DNA of 64,000 bases from Streptomyces sp. NRRL B-24484 (GTDB lineage Bacteria > Actinomycetota > Actinomycetes > Streptomycetales > Streptomycetaceae). The position numbers and the translations under genes are program-made. The notes beneath the pieces are model-generated. The model made no database searches, was not told where the DNA came from, and saw nothing but the letters and a program-made list of their open reading frames with translations. Each line of letters starts with the position of its first letter. Within the stretch, counting starts at the first letter, position 1. This document shows positions 47,992 to 56,578 of the stretch, one piece after another. Where the stretch lies: assembly GCF_000717715.1 (NCBI RefSeq), contig NZ_JOAI01000036.1:1-64000 (forward strand). Reading direction: 5' to 3'.

Positions 47992-48040
47992 AGCTCTCTC
48001 CGATCAGATGTGACGAGTCTAGCTATTTCCCCGATCAGTC
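47988..48040. promoter_or_regulatory. OxyR-binding region candidate between oxyR and ahpC
   Basis: The 140-bp divergent region has tetranucleotides of the OxyR type: ATAG at 47990, CTAT at 48023, and two direct GATCAG copies (48002 and 48033), spaced roughly by three helical turns. OxyR normally binds both its own promoter and ahpC, so a site here is expected; these elements are the best candidates. Confidence 0.45.
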
Positions 48041-48131
48041 CATGGTGTGCGAGGGTGGATGGCGTCCGAATACGTCGAACCATAGGCAATTCGGGCACTT
48101 TCCCTCATATCTCAAACCAGGAGTAGCGAAC

Positions 48132-48683
48132 GTGCTCACGATCGGTGACAAGTTCCCCGAGTTCGAACTCAACGCCTGCGTCGACCTCGACGCCGCGAAC
48201 GCCTTCGCCGAGATCAACCACAAGACCTACGAGGGCAAGTGGAAGATCGTTTTCTTCTGGCCGATGGACTTCACCTTCGTCTGCCCGACCGAGATCGCCG
48301 CGTTCGGCAAGCTGAACGAGGAGTTCGCCGACCGCGACGCGCAGGTCCTGGGCGTCTCCGGTGACTCCGAGTTCGTGCACCACGCCTGGCGCAAGGACCA
48401 CAAGGACCTGCGCGACCTGCCGTTCCCGATGCTGGCCGACGTCAAGCACGACCTGATGCGCGCCTGCGGCGTCGAGGCCGCCGACGGCACCGCCCAGCGC
48501 GCGGTGTTCATCGTCGACCCGAACAACGAGATCCAGTTCGTCATGGTGACCGCCGGCTCCGTCGGCCGTAACCCCAAGGAGGTCCTGCGGGTGCTCGACG
48601 CCCTGCAGACCGACGAGCTGTGCCCGTGCAACTGGACCAAGGGCGAGGACACCCTCGACGCCCAGGCCCTCCTGGCGGGCTGA
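48132..48683 (+). CDS. ahpC: Alkyl hydroperoxide reductase AhpC (peroxiredoxin)
   Basis: A 183-residue thiol peroxidase that detoxifies organic and hydrogen peroxide in the cytosol. The peroxidatic Cys is C51 in PMDFTFVCPTE; the resolving Cys is in DELCPCNW (C164 or C166). GTG 48132 follows CAGGAG at good spacing. It is 3 bp from ahpD and divergent from oxyR, the classic streptomycete arrangement, so induction by oxidised OxyR is expected. Confidence 0.98.
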   Translation: MLTIGDKFPEFELNACVDLDAANAFAEINHKTYEGKWKIVFFWPMDFTFVCPTEIAAFGKLNEEFADRDAQVLGVSGDSEFVHHAWRKDHKDLRDLPFPMLADVKHDLMRACGVEAADGTAQRAVFIVDPNNEIQFVMVTAGSVGRNPKEVLRVLDALQTDELCPCNWTKGEDTLDAQALLAG

Positions 48684-48686
48684 CCG

Positions 48687-49223
48687 ATGGCCCTCGACGA
48701 CCTCAAGGCCGCCCTCCCCGGCTACGCCAAGGACCTCAAGCTCAACCTGAGCGCGGTCATCGGCAACTCCGACCTCCCGGCGCAGCAGCTCTGGGGCACC
48801 GTGCTGGCCTGTGCGATGGCCACCCGCTCCCCCGCCGTGCTGCGCGAGCTGGAGCCGGAGGCGAAGGCGAACCTCAAGCCGGAGGCGTACGACGCCGCCA
48901 AGGGCGCCGCCGCCGTCATGGGGATGAACAACGTCTACTACCGGACGCTGCACCTGCTCTCCGACAAGGAGTACAGCGGCATGCGGGCGGGCCTGCGGAT
49001 GAACATCATCGGCACCCCGGGCGTCGAGAAGGCCGACTTCGAGCTGTGGTGCTTCGCGGTCTCCGCGATCAACGGCTGCGGCCAGTGCCTCGACTCGCAC
49101 GAGGCCGTCCTCAAGAAGGCCGGTGTCGAGCGCGAGGTGATCCAGGCGTCGATCAAGATCGCCTCGGTGATCCAGGCGGTCGCCGCCACCCTCGACTCCG
49201 AGGCCGCCATCGCGTCCATCTGA
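48687..49223 (+). CDS. ahpD: Alkyl hydroperoxidase AhpD
   Basis: A 178-residue reductant for AhpC. The thioredoxin-like pair is C131 and C134 in [19 protein letters not shown], with the catalytic His (H138) in the same motif. The rest is all-helical, fitting the carboxymuconolactone decarboxylase fold. It starts 3 bp after ahpC and is surely co-transcribed. It serves with dihydrolipoamide and lipoyl carriers in related actinobacteria. Confidence 0.97.
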   Translation: MALDDLKAALPGYAKDLKLNLSAVIGNSDLPAQQLWGTVLACAMATRSPAVLRELEPEAKANLKPEAYDAAKGAAAVMGMNNVYYRTLHLLSDKEYSGMRAGLRMNIIGTPGVEKADFELWCFAVSAINGCGQCLDSHEAVLKKAGVEREVIQASIKIASVIQAVAATLDSEAAIASI

Positions 49224-49241
49224 CGCACCCGGCGAACCACG

Positions 49242-49316
49242 AGGGGCGCGGGGAACCGCGCGGGACGGAAGACAGCTGAGCTCGGCTGCTCCCACCGCGC
49301 GGTTCCCCGCGCCCCT
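49242..49316. terminator. Long-stem bidirectional terminator between ahpD and the AI-2E permease
   Basis: A 22-bp perfect inverted repeat with a 31-base loop. The arms begin AGGGGCGCGGGGAACC and are preceded by GGCGAACC. A shorter hairpin with the same core occurs at 58635-58665. Such elements are common between convergent streptomycete genes. Confidence 0.88.
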
Positions 49317-49320
49317 GGCG

Positions 49321-50661
49321 TCATTTCTGGCGGGCGTTCTCCAGGGCCTCGAAGACCTCCAGGCCGGCGGCGTTGCGGCGGCGCAGGTGCGAGACGACGG
49401 TGTTGGTCACCGCGATCAGCGGGACGGCCACGATGGCGCCGCCGATGCCGCCGACGATCGAGCCCGCGGCCACGCCCAGCACCACGGCGAGCGGGTGCAC
49501 GGCCACCGCGCGGCCGAGGATCAGCGGCTGCAGCAGGTGCCCCTCGATCTGCTGGACGGCGACGAGCACGACCAGCACCATCAGCGCCGTGAACGGTCCG
49601 ACGGTGACCAGCGCGATCAGCACCGCGATGGTGCCGGTGACCAGGGCGCCGACCAGCGGCACGAAGGCCCCGAGGAAGATGATCACGGCCAGCGGCATGG
49701 CCATCGGGACGCCGAGCAGCTGGATGCCGATGCCGATGCAGAGCGCGTCGATGAAGGCGACGAAGACCGTGCCGCGCACGTAGGCGGTGAGCGTGGCCCA
49801 GGCCTTCGGGCCGGCGCCGGCCATGGCGTAGCGGGAGTGCCGGGGCAGGCAGCGCAGCGCCCAGGACCAGATCCGGGCGCCGTCGTAGAGCAGGAAGAAC
49901 GTGGTGAAGGCGGCGAGGACGACGCCGGTGAGCACCTCGACGGCGATGGTCACGCCGGTGAAGCCGGCCGAGGTGATCTGCTCGGAGTTGCTGCCGATGG
50001 CGGTGGAGATCTGCCGGGCGAAGTCGTTGATCTGCTGCTGCGTCAGGTGCAGCGGGCCGGTCACCAGCCACTCGCGGAGCTGGTTGACACCGTCCTGGAC
50101 CTTGCCGGTGACGGACTCCAGGTTGCTGGTCACCTGCCAGACCACGAACCAGCCGACCAGGCCGATGCCGGCGAGGCCGCTGAGGAAGGTCCCGGCGGCG
50201 GCCAGCGAGCGGGGCACGCCAAGTCGTTTGAGCCAGGAGACGGTGGGCTCCAGCAGGGCGGAGATCAGCAGCGCCGCGAGCACGGCGAAGGCGACCAGCC
50301 GCAGCATGTCGACGACCCGGAACAGCACGTAGAGGGCGACGCCGAGCAGCAGCAGCCGCCAGGTGGACTCGGCGGCCACCCGCAGGCCCCACGGCACCGC
50401 CTCGACCGGGGTCGCGGGGCGGCCGGGGTTGTGGACCTCGCGGACGATCGGCGGCAGCCGCTCGGGTTCGGCCCGCCGCGGCACGGGGACGTGGTCGGCC
50501 GTCCCGTCCTCGCCGTCCGCGGCGGCGAACGCGTCGGCCTGGGCGGCAGCCCGGCGCCGGCGCTCCAGTGCGGCCCACACGCCGGCGGCGACCGCGCCCG
50601 TCCTGGCGAGCACCTTGAGCATGCTGCGGTCCCGCGTTCCGTCGGCCCTGTCGGCTGCCAC
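49321..50661 (-). CDS. AI-2E-family (PerM/YhhT-like) membrane transporter
   Basis: A 446-residue inner-membrane protein. GTG 50661 follows GGGGAGG and precedes a basic N-terminal region. Membrane helices start at about 125 (TWRLLLLGVALYVLFRVVDMLRLVAFAVLAALLISALLEP), the family's two-part pattern with an extracellular loop around 195-240 follows, and the C-terminal block GIGIQLLGVPMAMPLAVIIFLGAFVPLVGALVTG...VQQIEGHLLQPLILGRAVAVHPLAVVLGVAAG is the family signature. Known members export small molecules or sodium; AI-2 as substrate is unlikely in streptomycetes. The end is convergent with ahpD. Confidence 0.93.
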   Translation of the reverse strand: MAADRADGTRDRSMLKVLARTGAVAAGVWAALERRRRAAAQADAFAAADGEDGTADHVPVPRRAEPERLPPIVREVHNPGRPATPVEAVPWGLRVAAESTWRLLLLGVALYVLFRVVDMLRLVAFAVLAALLISALLEPTVSWLKRLGVPRSLAAAGTFLSGLAGIGLVGWFVVWQVTSNLESVTGKVQDGVNQLREWLVTGPLHLTQQQINDFARQISTAIGSNSEQITSAGFTGVTIAVEVLTGVVLAAFTTFFLLYDGARIWSWALRCLPRHSRYAMAGAGPKAWATLTAYVRGTVFVAFIDALCIGIGIQLLGVPMAMPLAVIIFLGAFVPLVGALVTGTIAVLIALVTVGPFTALMVLVVLVAVQQIEGHLLQPLILGRAVAVHPLAVVLGVAAGSIVGGIGGAIVAVPLIAVTNTVVSHLRRRNAAGLEVFEALENARQK

Positions 50662-51019
50662 GTCCGCGCCCTCCCCGTTCGTCCTGTCCGCCAGACGGTA
50701 CCCGCCCGGGGTGTCCGCGGTCCCGTCCGCCCCGGCGCCCTTCTGCAGCACGGAAGATGACGAATCAACGCAGATCGGATGGTTTCGGACACCGTCGAGC
50801 GGGGAGGACACCGAACAAAGGACCAACTGCCGGCGGACCGGCCGGTGCCGGAGGTCCAGGACCCGCTCCGGCGCCCCGCGTCCGCATCGAGCCGCACCGC
50901 CCGTGAGCGCCCTGGTCAGCGCCGCCCGGGCGGCGCGGCCCGCCCTCGGCCCCGCGGCACGCGGAAGGCCCCCGACCGGAGCGGTCGGGGGCCTTCGCTG
51001 CACGAGGGTGCCGGCAGGA
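50662..51019. other. Intergenic region upstream of the AI-2E permease
   Basis: A 358-bp gap between two minus-strand genes. It holds the permease promoter (a TACCGT element near 50700 is a candidate -10) and, at 50964-50996, the terminator of the transglycosylase gene. No gene is supported. Confidence 0.45.
50964..50996 (-). terminator. Terminator of the lytic transglycosylase gene
   Basis: A 14-bp perfect stem (left arm GAAGGCCCCCGACC) with loop GGAGC, 24 bp past the stop codon. Confidence 0.85.
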
Positions 51020-51703
51020 TCAGTACCAGTGGTGGGACTGCCAGAACGACCAGGCGCCGCAGGGGCTGCCGTAGCGGCTGTTCATGTAGTTGAGGCCCCA
51101 CTTGATCTGGGTGGCCGGGTTGGTCTTCCAGTCGGCGCCGGCCGAGGCCATCTTGGAGCCCGGCAGGGCCTGCACCAGGCCGTACGCGCCGGAGGACGCG
51201 TTGGTGGCGGTGTAGTCCCAGCCGCTCTCGCGCTTCACGATCTCGCTGAAGCAGGAGAACTGGTCGGCGTCGCCGACGATCTGGGCGGCCATCGCCTGGA
51301 CCGAGCCGGCCGGGACCGCGGCGAGCGCGGTCCGCGCGGCAGCGCGGTTGGCGGCCTCTTCGTCTGCCTTGCGCTTCGCCTCTTCGGCGGCCTTGGCGGC
51401 CTTCTCCGCGTCGGCCTTGGCCTGCGCGTCGGCGGCGGCCTTCTGGCGCGCGGCCTCTTCGGCTGCCTTCTTGGCGGCCGCGTCGGCGGACACCTGCTGG
51501 GCGCTCGCCTGGCGGGCGAAGTTGTCGCTGATGGTCTGTGCCTGGGCGCCGGAGGGCACATCGGCGAGCAGCGTGGCGCTCGCGACGTCGACCGTCTGTG
51601 CGGTCGTGCCCTCGCTGCCCGAGGCCGCGCCCACGACCGCACCGACAGCGGTGACGGCGGTGGCGGAGGCCACAGCAACTCCCCGGACCGAGATCCGAGT
51701 CAC
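51020..51703 (-). CDS. Secreted lytic-transglycosylase-like cell-wall protein with coiled coil
   Basis: A 227-residue exported protein. GTG 51703 follows GGAAGGAA and begins a signal peptide (RISVRGVAVASATAVTAVGAVVGAASG). Residues about 55-125 form a long Ala/Lys/Glu coiled coil (DAAAKKAAEEAARQKAAADAQAKADAEKAAK). The C-terminal 90 residues are a transglycosylase-type domain with the catalytic Glu in FSCFSEIVKRESGWDYTATNASSGAYGLVQALPGSKMASAG, ending CGAWSFWQSHHWY. It likely cuts peptidoglycan glycan strands during growth or germination. A 300-base leader upstream may contain a c-di-AMP riboswitch. Confidence 0.9.
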   Translation of the reverse strand: MTRISVRGVAVASATAVTAVGAVVGAASGSEGTTAQTVDVASATLLADVPSGAQAQTISDNFARQASAQQVSADAAAKKAAEEAARQKAAADAQAKADAEKAAKAAEEAKRKADEEAANRAAARTALAAVPAGSVQAMAAQIVGDADQFSCFSEIVKRESGWDYTATNASSGAYGLVQALPGSKMASAGADWKTNPATQIKWGLNYMNSRYGSPCGAWSFWQSHHWY

Positions 51704-51744
51704 ATGGTTTCCTTCCGGCGGCGACCGCGCGTGACCGTACGGAC

Positions 51745-51905
51745 GCAACATGCCCCTTGCCGCTCGCCTCCGTCGGTACTGGTCACGGGAGACACTGGCC
51801 CGACTGCCGGGCCGAGCGGACTCGGAACGGCGTGGTGAACGGGCGGCGTACGACTCATCGGTGTTCAGTTGTGTGCCCGCCGACCGGAGTTGCCGGGCGC
51901 GATTC
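51745..51905 (-). promoter_or_regulatory. Possible c-di-AMP (ydaO/yuaA) riboswitch
   Basis: The leader RNA has paired segments and conserved-looking strings: GGCGGGCACACAACTGAACACC, then CGAGTCCGCTCGGC, and ACCGACGGAGGCGAGCGGCAAGGGG close to the start. I recall similar strings in ydaO-type leaders of actinomycete cell-wall hydrolase genes, and the gene class (transglycosylase) fits. I cannot confirm the fold without a covariance-model search, so treat it as a candidate. Confidence 0.5.
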
Positions 51906-52056
51906 TGCCGTACGCGGGGCCTGACAGAACCCTCACCATGCCGCACCGGGACGTGTCTACGCAATTCCCGGTTGCGTGGCGGATCTCACAATCTTTGCGA
52001 GCTGGGCTTTTGCCCGAAAGGTCGTCGACGACCCGTCCGATCCGGTGACAGATCGA

Positions 52057-52083
52057 GGGGCCCGCCGCTATGCGGCAGGCCCC
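52057..52083 (-). terminator. Terminator of phoH
   Basis: A hairpin of GGGGCC / GGCCCC with a one-base mismatch, then GCCGC / GCGGC around a TAT loop, 47 bp past the phoH stop. Confidence 0.75.
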
Positions 52084-52129
52084 TTGACGGTCATTCATAC
52101 TGATTTGTCCGCTTTTGTCACTGCCGTTC

Positions 52130-53464
52130 CTACGGCTGGATGTCCTCCAGCATCTCGGTGACCAGGGCGGCGATCTGCGAGCGCTCGGAGCGGGTCAGCG
52201 TGATGTGGGCGAAGAGCGGATGCCCCTTCAGCTTCTCGACCACCGCGACCACGCCGTCGTAGCGGCCGACCCGCAGGTTGTCCCGCTGGGCCACGTCGTG
52301 GGTGAGGACCACCCGCGAGCCCTGGCCGATCCGGGACAGCACCGTCAGCAGGACGTTCCGCTCCAGCGACTGGGCCTCGTCCACGATCACGAAGGCGTCG
52401 TGCAGCGAGCGGCCGCGGATGTGGGTGAGCGGCAGGACCTCCAGCATCCCGCGGGAGATGACCTCCTCGATCACGTCCGGGGTGGTGACCGCGGAGAGGG
52501 TGTCGAAGACGGCCTGGGCCCAGGGCCCCATCTTCTCGGCCTCGCTGCCCGGCAGGTAGCCGAGCTCCTGGCCGCCGACCGCGTACAGCGGGCGGAACAC
52601 CATCACCTTGCGGTGCTGGCCGCGCTCCAGCACGGCCTCCAGGCCGGCGCACAGCGCCAGCGCCGACTTGCCGGTGCCGGCCCGGCCGCCCATCGAGACG
52701 ATGCCCACCTCGGGGTCGAGCAGCAGGTCGAGGGCGACCCGCTGCTCGGCGCTGCGGCCGCGCAGGCCGAACGCCTCACGGTCGCCGCGCACCAGGCGCA
52801 CCCGCCCGTCGTGGGTGACCCGGCCGAGGGCCCGGCCGCGCTCCGACTGCAGGACGAGCCCGGTGTGCACCGGCAGCTCGGCGGCGCCGTCGACGTCCAC
52901 CGCGGCGTCGTGCGGGGCTCCGAAGAGCGCGTCGACCTGGTCGCCGGGGACGTGCAGCTCCGTCATGCCCGTCCACCCGGAGGTGATCGCGAGCTCGGCC
53001 CGGTACTCCTCGGCCAGCAGGCCGACCGAGCTGGCCTTGATCCGCAGCGGGAGGTCCTTGGAGACGACGGTGACGTCGTACCCCTCGGCCTGCAGGTTGC
53101 GGGCGACCGCCAGGATGCGGGTGTCGGACTCGCCGCCGCCCGCGCGGTAGCCGGCCGGCAGGATCGACGGGTCGGAGTGGTTCAGCTCGACCCGGATGGT
53201 GCCGCCGAGCTCGCCGACCGGGATCGGTTCGTCGAGCCGGCCGTGGCGGATCCGGTAGTCGTCGAGGAGGCGCAGCGCCTGGCGGGCGAAGTAGCCCAGC
53301 TCCGGGTGGTGCCGCTTGGCCTCCAGCTCGGTGACCACGACCACCGGCAGGACGACCTCGTGCTCCTCGAAGCGGGTCATGGCGAGCGGGTCCGCCAGGA
53401 GCACGCTGGTGTCGAGAACGTACGTGCGCCGGTCTGGTGTCCGGCGGCTCTTGGAACTGACCAC
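52130..53464 (-). CDS. PIN-PhoH family protein (PhoH2-type)
   Basis: A 444-residue protein fusing a PIN ribonuclease domain to a PhoH ATPase/helicase domain. The PIN part (about 12-140) has [30 protein letters not shown] and later [11 protein letters not shown] and TVVSKD with acidic metal ligands. The PhoH part (about 245-444) has Walker [14 protein letters not shown] and Walker [14 protein letters not shown]. Related PhoH2 proteins are sequence-specific RNA unwinding nucleases. The GTG start has GGAGG 8 bases upstream. It is followed by its own terminator. Confidence 0.95.
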   Translation of the reverse strand: MVSSKSRRTPDRRTYVLDTSVLLADPLAMTRFEEHEVVLPVVVVTELEAKRHHPELGYFARQALRLLDDYRIRHGRLDEPIPVGELGGTIRVELNHSDPSILPAGYRAGGGESDTRILAVARNLQAEGYDVTVVSKDLPLRIKASSVGLLAEEYRAELAITSGWTGMTELHVPGDQVDALFGAPHDAAVDVDGAAELPVHTGLVLQSERGRALGRVTHDGRVRLVRGDREAFGLRGRSAEQRVALDLLLDPEVGIVSMGGRAGTGKSALALCAGLEAVLERGQHRKVMVFRPLYAVGGQELGYLPGSEAEKMGPWAQAVFDTLSAVTTPDVIEEVISRGMLEVLPLTHIRGRSLHDAFVIVDEAQSLERNVLLTVLSRIGQGSRVVLTHDVAQRDNLRVGRYDGVVAVVEKLKGHPLFAHITLTRSERSQIAALVTEMLEDIQP

Positions 53465-53678
53465 TAGGCCTCCAGAGCGGATGACCCAGCGTCACCCGCG
53501 GCTCACCGGTCCCCGCGACCCCGGTGGCCGGGGTACCGGTCTGACCGGTATATGCCCCCGTAGTGGCTCGTGCATACCCCTGGGCGTGAACTGCCGGGTC
53601 ACAACAGGAGCACGTTTTGGGGCCGTGGCCTGCGGGTATTTCGTTTGACCCGGCGTCAGTGCCGTCCGGCCGGAGGGC

Positions 53679-54473
53679 TCAGAGGCCCAGGCGGCGGTTG
53701 CGCAGCTGGAAGTCGCGCAGCGCCCGGAGGAAGTCGACCTTGCGGAAGGCGGGCCAGTACGCCTCGCAGAAGTAGAACTCGCTGTGGGCGCTCTGCCAGA
53801 GCAGGAAGCCGGAGAGCCGCTGCTCGCCCGAGGTGCGGATGACCAGGTCGGGGTCGGGCTGGCCCTTGGTGTAGAGGTGCTCGGCGATGTGCTCGACGTC
53901 GAGGATCTCGGCGAGCTGCTCGATCGAGGTGCCGCGGTCGGCGTGCTCCTGGAGCAGCGAGCGGACGGCGTCGGCGATCTCGCGGCGGCCGCCGTAGCCG
54001 ATCGCGACGTTGACGGTGACGCCCTCGATGTGGGCGGTGTCGTGGGCCGCCTCCTTGAGCACCTGGGAGGTGCGCGGGGGCAGCAGGTCGAGCGCGCCGA
54101 CCGGGTTGATCCGCCAGCGGCGGGCCTCGGCGAGGCCGCGGACGGCGTCCTCGATGATGCCGAGCAGCGGGACGAGCTCCTCGGCGGGCCGGGCCAGGTT
54201 GTCGGTGGAGAGCATCCACAGGGTGACGACCTTGACGTGGGTCTCGTCGCACCAGCCGAGGAACTCGCTGATCTTGTCGGCGCCGCGCTGGTGGCCCTGG
54301 GCGGTGGTGCCGCCGGTGGCCTTCGCCCAGCGGCGGTTGCCGTCGAGGATCACGCCGATGTGGCGGGGGGTGTTGTCGAGGTGGACCTCGACCCGCCGGC
54401 CGTACAGCCGGTAGGCGTTGTCCAGCAGGGTGCGCAGACCCGGCGTTCGCTCGACGACATCGCGCAGACCCAT
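53679..54473 (-). CDS. Isoprenyl transferase (UppS/Z-FPP synthase-like)
   Basis: A 264-residue cis-prenyltransferase. HIGVILDGNRRWAKATG (catalytic Asp near 45) and GHQRGADKISEFLGWCDETHVKVVTLWMLSTDNLARP are the substrate motifs; the C-terminal PDLVIRTSGEQRLSGFLLWQSAHSEFYFCEAYWPAFRKVDFLRALRDFQLRNRR closes the family. ATG 54473 follows GAGG. It likely makes undecaprenyl diphosphate or a shorter Z-prenyl product for cell-wall precursor carriers; the exact chain length is not evident. Confidence 0.95.
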   Translation of the reverse strand: MGLRDVVERTPGLRTLLDNAYRLYGRRVEVHLDNTPRHIGVILDGNRRWAKATGGTTAQGHQRGADKISEFLGWCDETHVKVVTLWMLSTDNLARPAEELVPLLGIIEDAVRGLAEARRWRINPVGALDLLPPRTSQVLKEAAHDTAHIEGVTVNVAIGYGGRREIADAVRSLLQEHADRGTSIEQLAEILDVEHIAEHLYTKGQPDPDLVIRTSGEQRLSGFLLWQSAHSEFYFCEAYWPAFRKVDFLRALRDFQLRNRRLGL

Positions 54474-54847
54474 GTTCCTCGGCCCCTCCGTGCTCGTCCG
54501 CCGCTCGCCCACCTGGTGCGGAATTCCTGGCGCAGCCTACTCCGGCAGTGCGCATGGAGGTAAAGCCGCAGGTACCGATGGGGTCACGGCTTCGCCCCGG
54601 GAGCGTCCCGGGGCCGCGCGGGCCGCTCGGACACGATCCGGTCTCCGCTTCCTTAAGCCAGCCGTAAGACGGCGTAAAGCCGCCGTCCGCTTCTTGACGC
54701 CCGGCATTGGTCTAGTCCAGCTTGTGAGCGAGGGCACACCGGAGCCCTTCCCACACCTCCGCGGCCCCAGCCGTCCCTCCCCCACGCGGAGCCGCCGCGA
54801 CCCCCACCGCGGCGGCTCCCCTCCGCCTTCCTTCCAGGAGCCCGCCC
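54474..54847. other. Intergenic region upstream of the chitinase
   Basis: A 374-bp divergent gap between the UppS-like and chitinase genes. The right part holds TTGACG at 54694 and the DasR-like site at 54706-54721. The left part contains the UppS promoter. No gene is supported. Confidence 0.5.
54706..54721 (+). promoter_or_regulatory. DasR-like (dre) operator upstream of the chitinase
   Basis: ATTGGTCTAGTCCAGC matches 12 of 16 positions of the usual dre consensus ACTGGTCTAGACCACT. Its place 127 bp before a chitinase start is where DasR sites are normally found, implying repression relieved by glucosamine-6-phosphate. Confidence 0.65.
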
Positions 54848-56446
54848 ATGGCCCGTCACCTCGCGCAGCCGTCCCACCGGCGGCGCCGCTCCAAGCTCCC
54901 GGCCGCAGTCGCCGCCGGCACCACGGCCCTCGCCCTGGCCGGCGCCGGTCTGGCGCTGACCGCCGGCGGGGCCGGCGCCGCCGTCGGCAACCTGGTCACC
55001 AACGGCGGTTTCGAGGCCGGCAACCTGTCCGGCTGGACCTGCACCGGCACGGCGAGCGCCGCCTCCTCGCCGGTGCACGCGGGCTCGTACGCGCTGAGCG
55101 CCGCGCCGAGCAGCTCCGACACCGCCGAGTGCACCCAGACCGTCAGCGTGCTGCCGAACACCAGCTACACGCTGGCCGGCTTCGTGCAGGGCCCGTACGT
55201 CTACCTCGGTGCCCGCGGCACCGGTTCGACCGACCCGTCGACCTGGTCCAGCCAGAGCAGCTGGAACCAGCTGTCCACCACCTTCACCACCGGCGCGAGC
55301 ACCAACAGCATCACGCTGTACGTGCACGGCTGGTACGGCCAGGCCGCGTACAACGCGGACGACATCACGCTGACCGGCCCGGGCGGCACCGCCTCCCCGA
55401 GCTCCTCGCCGACCTCGCCGAAGCCGAGCACCTCCGCCTCGGCCTCGCCGACGTCCTCGCCGACCTCGTCCCCGACCTCCTCGCCGACGAGCTCGCCGAC
55501 CTCCAGCCCGACGTCGAGCCCGACCTCCTCGCCGACGCCGCCCAACGGCAACCTGCCCAAGCACCTGCTGACCGGCTACTGGCAGAACTTCGACAACGGC
55601 GCCCCCGTGCAGAAGCTGCGCGACGTGCAGAGCGCGTACGACGTCATCGCCGTCTCCTTCGCCGACGCGACGGGCACGCCCGGCGCGATCAGCTTCACCC
55701 TGGACCCGGCGCTCTCGTCCAAGCTCGGCGGCTACACCGACGCCGACTTCAGGGCGGACATCGCCGCCAAGCACGCGGCCGGCAAGCGCGTCGTCCTCTC
55801 GGTCGGCGGCCAGAACGGCGCGATCAGCGTCGCCAACGCCTCCGCGGCGGCCAACTTCGCCAACACCGCCTACGCGCTGGTCCAGCAGTACGGCTTCGAC
55901 GGCGTCGACATCGACCTGGAGAACGGCGTCGACCCGACGTACATGTCGCAGGCGCTGCACACCCTGCAGTCCAAGGTCGGCGCGAACTTCGTCCTGACCA
56001 TGGCCCCGGAGACCATCGGGATGTACAGCACCGCCGGTGCCTACTTCCAGCTGGCGCTCAACACCAAGGACATCCTGACCGTCGTCAACACCCAGTTCTA
56101 CAACTCGGGCGGCATGAACGGCTGCGACGGCAAGGTCTACACCCAGGGCACGGTCGACTTCATCACCGCCCAGGTCTGCACCCACATCCAGGGCGGCCTG
56201 CGGCCGGACCAGGTCGGCATCGGCGTCCCGGCGTCCAGCCAGGCGGCGGGCGGCGGCTACGTCAACTCCACCGTGGTCAACAACGCGCTGGACTGCCTCG
56301 CCACCGGCACCCACTGCGGCAGCTTCGTCCCGCCGACGAAGTGGCCGACCATCCGCGGCGCGATGACCTGGTCCACCAACTGGGACCTCAAGAACGGCAA
56401 CGACTTCTCCACCAACGTGGGCGCCCACGCCCACGCGATGCCGTAA
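54848..56446 (+). CDS. Secreted GH18 chitinase with N-terminal carbohydrate-binding module
   Basis: A 532-residue extracellular chitinase. The signal peptide ends near residue 44 (AGGAGA). A carbohydrate-binding domain spans about 46-178 (LVTNGGFEAGNLSGWTCTG), a Ser/Pro/Thr linker with eight SSPT repeats covers 182-232, and the GH18 catalytic domain is about 237-532. Its catalytic motif is DGVDIDLE (351-358), with Glu358 as proton donor, and SVGGQNG and MTW motifs are present. AGGAG precedes the ATG. The upstream dre-like site suggests DasR control with N-acetylglucosamine metabolism. Confidence 0.96.
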   Translation: MARHLAQPSHRRRRSKLPAAVAAGTTALALAGAGLALTAGGAGAAVGNLVTNGGFEAGNLSGWTCTGTASAASSPVHAGSYALSAAPSSSDTAECTQTVSVLPNTSYTLAGFVQGPYVYLGARGTGSTDPSTWSSQSSWNQLSTTFTTGASTNSITLYVHGWYGQAAYNADDITLTGPGGTASPSSSPTSPKPSTSASASPTSSPTSSPTSSPTSSPTSSPTSSPTSSPTPPNGNLPKHLLTGYWQNFDNGAPVQKLRDVQSAYDVIAVSFADATGTPGAISFTLDPALSSKLGGYTDADFRADIAAKHAAGKRVVLSVGGQNGAISVANASAAANFANTAYALVQQYGFDGVDIDLENGVDPTYMSQALHTLQSKVGANFVLTMAPETIGMYSTAGAYFQLALNTKDILTVVNTQFYNSGGMNGCDGKVYTQGTVDFITAQVCTHIQGGLRPDQVGIGVPASSQAAGGGYVNSTVVNNALDCLATGTHCGSFVPPTKWPTIRGAMTWSTNWDLKNGNDFSTNVGAHAHAMP

Positions 56447-56496
56447 CCCGCACGGGGCGCGCCGCCTCCTGAGGGTGGGGGCCGGTGCGTCGCTCA

Positions 56497-56531
56497 GGAG
56501 CCCGCCGTACCGCTGGGGTACGGCGGGCTCC
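56497..56531. terminator. Bidirectional terminator between chitinase and prepilin peptidase
   Basis: A 15-bp perfect stem (left arm GGAGCCCGCCGTACC) with a 5-base loop, between convergent genes. Confidence 0.88.
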
Positions 56532-56578
56532 GCCCATGTCCGCGTCCGGCGCGCGTCGCGTCGGACGCGGACGGCGCG

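Larger units (their letters stand above)
51704..52129. other. Long leader region of the transglycosylase gene
   Basis: A 426-bp gap between the phoH 3' end and the transglycosylase GTG. It contains the probable riboswitch (51745-51905) and the phoH terminator (52057-52083). The part around 51960-52050 is less GC-rich and probably holds the transglycosylase promoter. No gene is supported. Confidence 0.5.

Noticed and set aside
47664..48098. A 144-residue minus-strand frame with ATG covering the oxyR 5' end
   Set aside because: The protein is a serine/proline-rich shadow of the OxyR DNA-binding domain, which is clear in the neighbouring frame.
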